Shown here: piece after piece, positions 32,536 to 32,818 of the stretch
Layout: the number at the start of each line of letters is the position of its first letter
How positions within the stretch are numbered: position 1 is the stretch's first letter
The notes under the pieces: generated by a model
What the model was told of the DNA's origin: nothing
Database searches by the model: none
Seen by the model: only the letters and a program-made list of their open reading frames with translations
Program-made: the position numbers and the translations under genes
Assembly: GCA_964426675.1 (NCBI GenBank)
Contig: CAYRRM010000031.1
Location: forward strand, 1 to 32,818
DNA from: DYMC01 sp035406705
GTDB lineage: Bacteria; Verrucomicrobiota; Lentisphaeria; Victivallales; GWF2-50-93
Length of the DNA: 32,818 bases
Reading direction: 5' to 3'

Positions 32536-32818
32536 ATGGTTTTAAAAAGGGAAGAAAATAGGATTCAAAACATCGGTATAATAGGACTTGGTTTGCTTGG
32601 GACGTCACTTGGCCTCTCGTTACATGGGAAATATAAGCGAATTGGTTGGGCAAGGAGAAAGGAGTCCCTCGACTACGCAATGAAAATAAATTCATGCGAT
32701 GAAGTTTATGTGGATGTGAAGGATGTCTTATTGAATTCTGATATTGTAGTTTTATGTCTTCCAGTAAAGACTATAATAAAATTTTCTAAGGAAAATCTTC
32801 ATCATTTCGCTGAAGGAA
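32536..32818 (+). CDS. tyrA: Prephenate dehydrogenase, N-terminal part (runs off the window)
   Basis: The first 94 codons are present. After a short leader comes the NAD(P)-binding Rossmann motif IGIIGLGLLGTSLGLSL, then the second strand IGWARRKESLDYAM, SCDEVYVDVKDVL and SDIVVLCLPVKTIIKF. The order and spacing match prephenate/arogenate dehydrogenases, which make the last step toward tyrosine. AGGA lies 7 nt before the ATG at 32536. With only the cofactor domain visible, another 6-phosphogluconate-like dehydrogenase cannot be fully excluded, but the SDIVVLCLPV segment favours TyrA. It is divergent from the Pro/Thr-rich gene across a ~200-bp AT-rich spacer. Confidence 0.8.
   Translation, partial: MVLKREENRIQNIGIIGLGLLGTSLGLSLHGKYKRIGWARRKESLDYAMKINSCDEVYVDVKDVLLNSDIVVLCLPVKTIIKFSKENLHHFAEG

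Overview
The window is AT-rich bacterial DNA, most likely from a Gram-negative member of the PVC group, with Lentisphaerota as the best guess. This rests on two prepilin-like proteins with the N-terminal motif FTLIELLxVIAII and a DUF1559-type body (one with an X-DG-H signature), a family greatly expanded in Lentisphaerota and Planctomycetota. A bacterial GlnRS, a GH127 glycosidase paired with LacI-type control, an FAD-dependent oxidoreductase and M14 peptidases also fit. TGA, TAA and TAG all act as stops, so the code is standard. The phylum call is inference; no rRNA is present.

Positions 1-11205, all minus strand, form one catabolic locus read right to left. The order is a LacI-family regulator, an Opp/Dpp-type peptide/oligosaccharide importer, a GH127 beta-L-arabinofuranosidase-like enzyme, a frameshifted prepilin-like gene, and the start of a secreted protein cut by the window edge. 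The importer consists of a substrate-binding/permease fusion, a second permease and two ATPases. The 590 bp ahead of lacI hold three 11-bp tandem repeats and two palindromes that could be operators. The likely job is uptake and cleavage of arabinose-containing oligosaccharides or glycopeptides.

Positions 11796-21093, plus strand, carry housekeeping functions. They start with a Na/phosphate symporter-PhoU fusion that has an unusual lipoprotein/Ig-like N-terminus. Next come a small two-TM protein and an orphan MsmK/UgpC-type sugar ABC ATPase. An FMN riboswitch then precedes ribBA-ribH-nusB-ftsY-glnS, a tightly packed run (gaps of 0-22 bp).

Positions 21120-25885, minus strand, are accessory: a second prepilin-like gene, then an overlapping pair (M14-type metallocarboxypeptidase and FAD-dependent oxidoreductase) flanked by two direct copies of a ~105-bp hairpin repeat, then rubrerythrin. 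A PerR-like regulator (25930-26379) sits upstream of rubrerythrin with a 7-1-7 inverted repeat at its own promoter. A second dispersed repeat family has one copy near 25.2 kb and an inverted copy near 30.9 kb.

Positions 26514-30782, plus strand, are the glycine cleavage operon gcvT-gcvH-gcvPA-gcvPB, with split P protein and no L protein. After a strong terminator-like hairpin comes a minus-strand, Pro/Thr-rich, apparently tail-anchored protein with recurrent T-[IVL]-K-L and D-A-T motifs. The window ends in the N-terminal Rossmann domain of a prephenate dehydrogenase.

Most novel-looking: the topology-preserving SBP-permease fusion next to GH127; the Ig-like lipoprotein head on a Na/Pi-PhoU transporter; the low-complexity tail-anchored repeat protein; and the repeat-flanked M14/FAD cassette.
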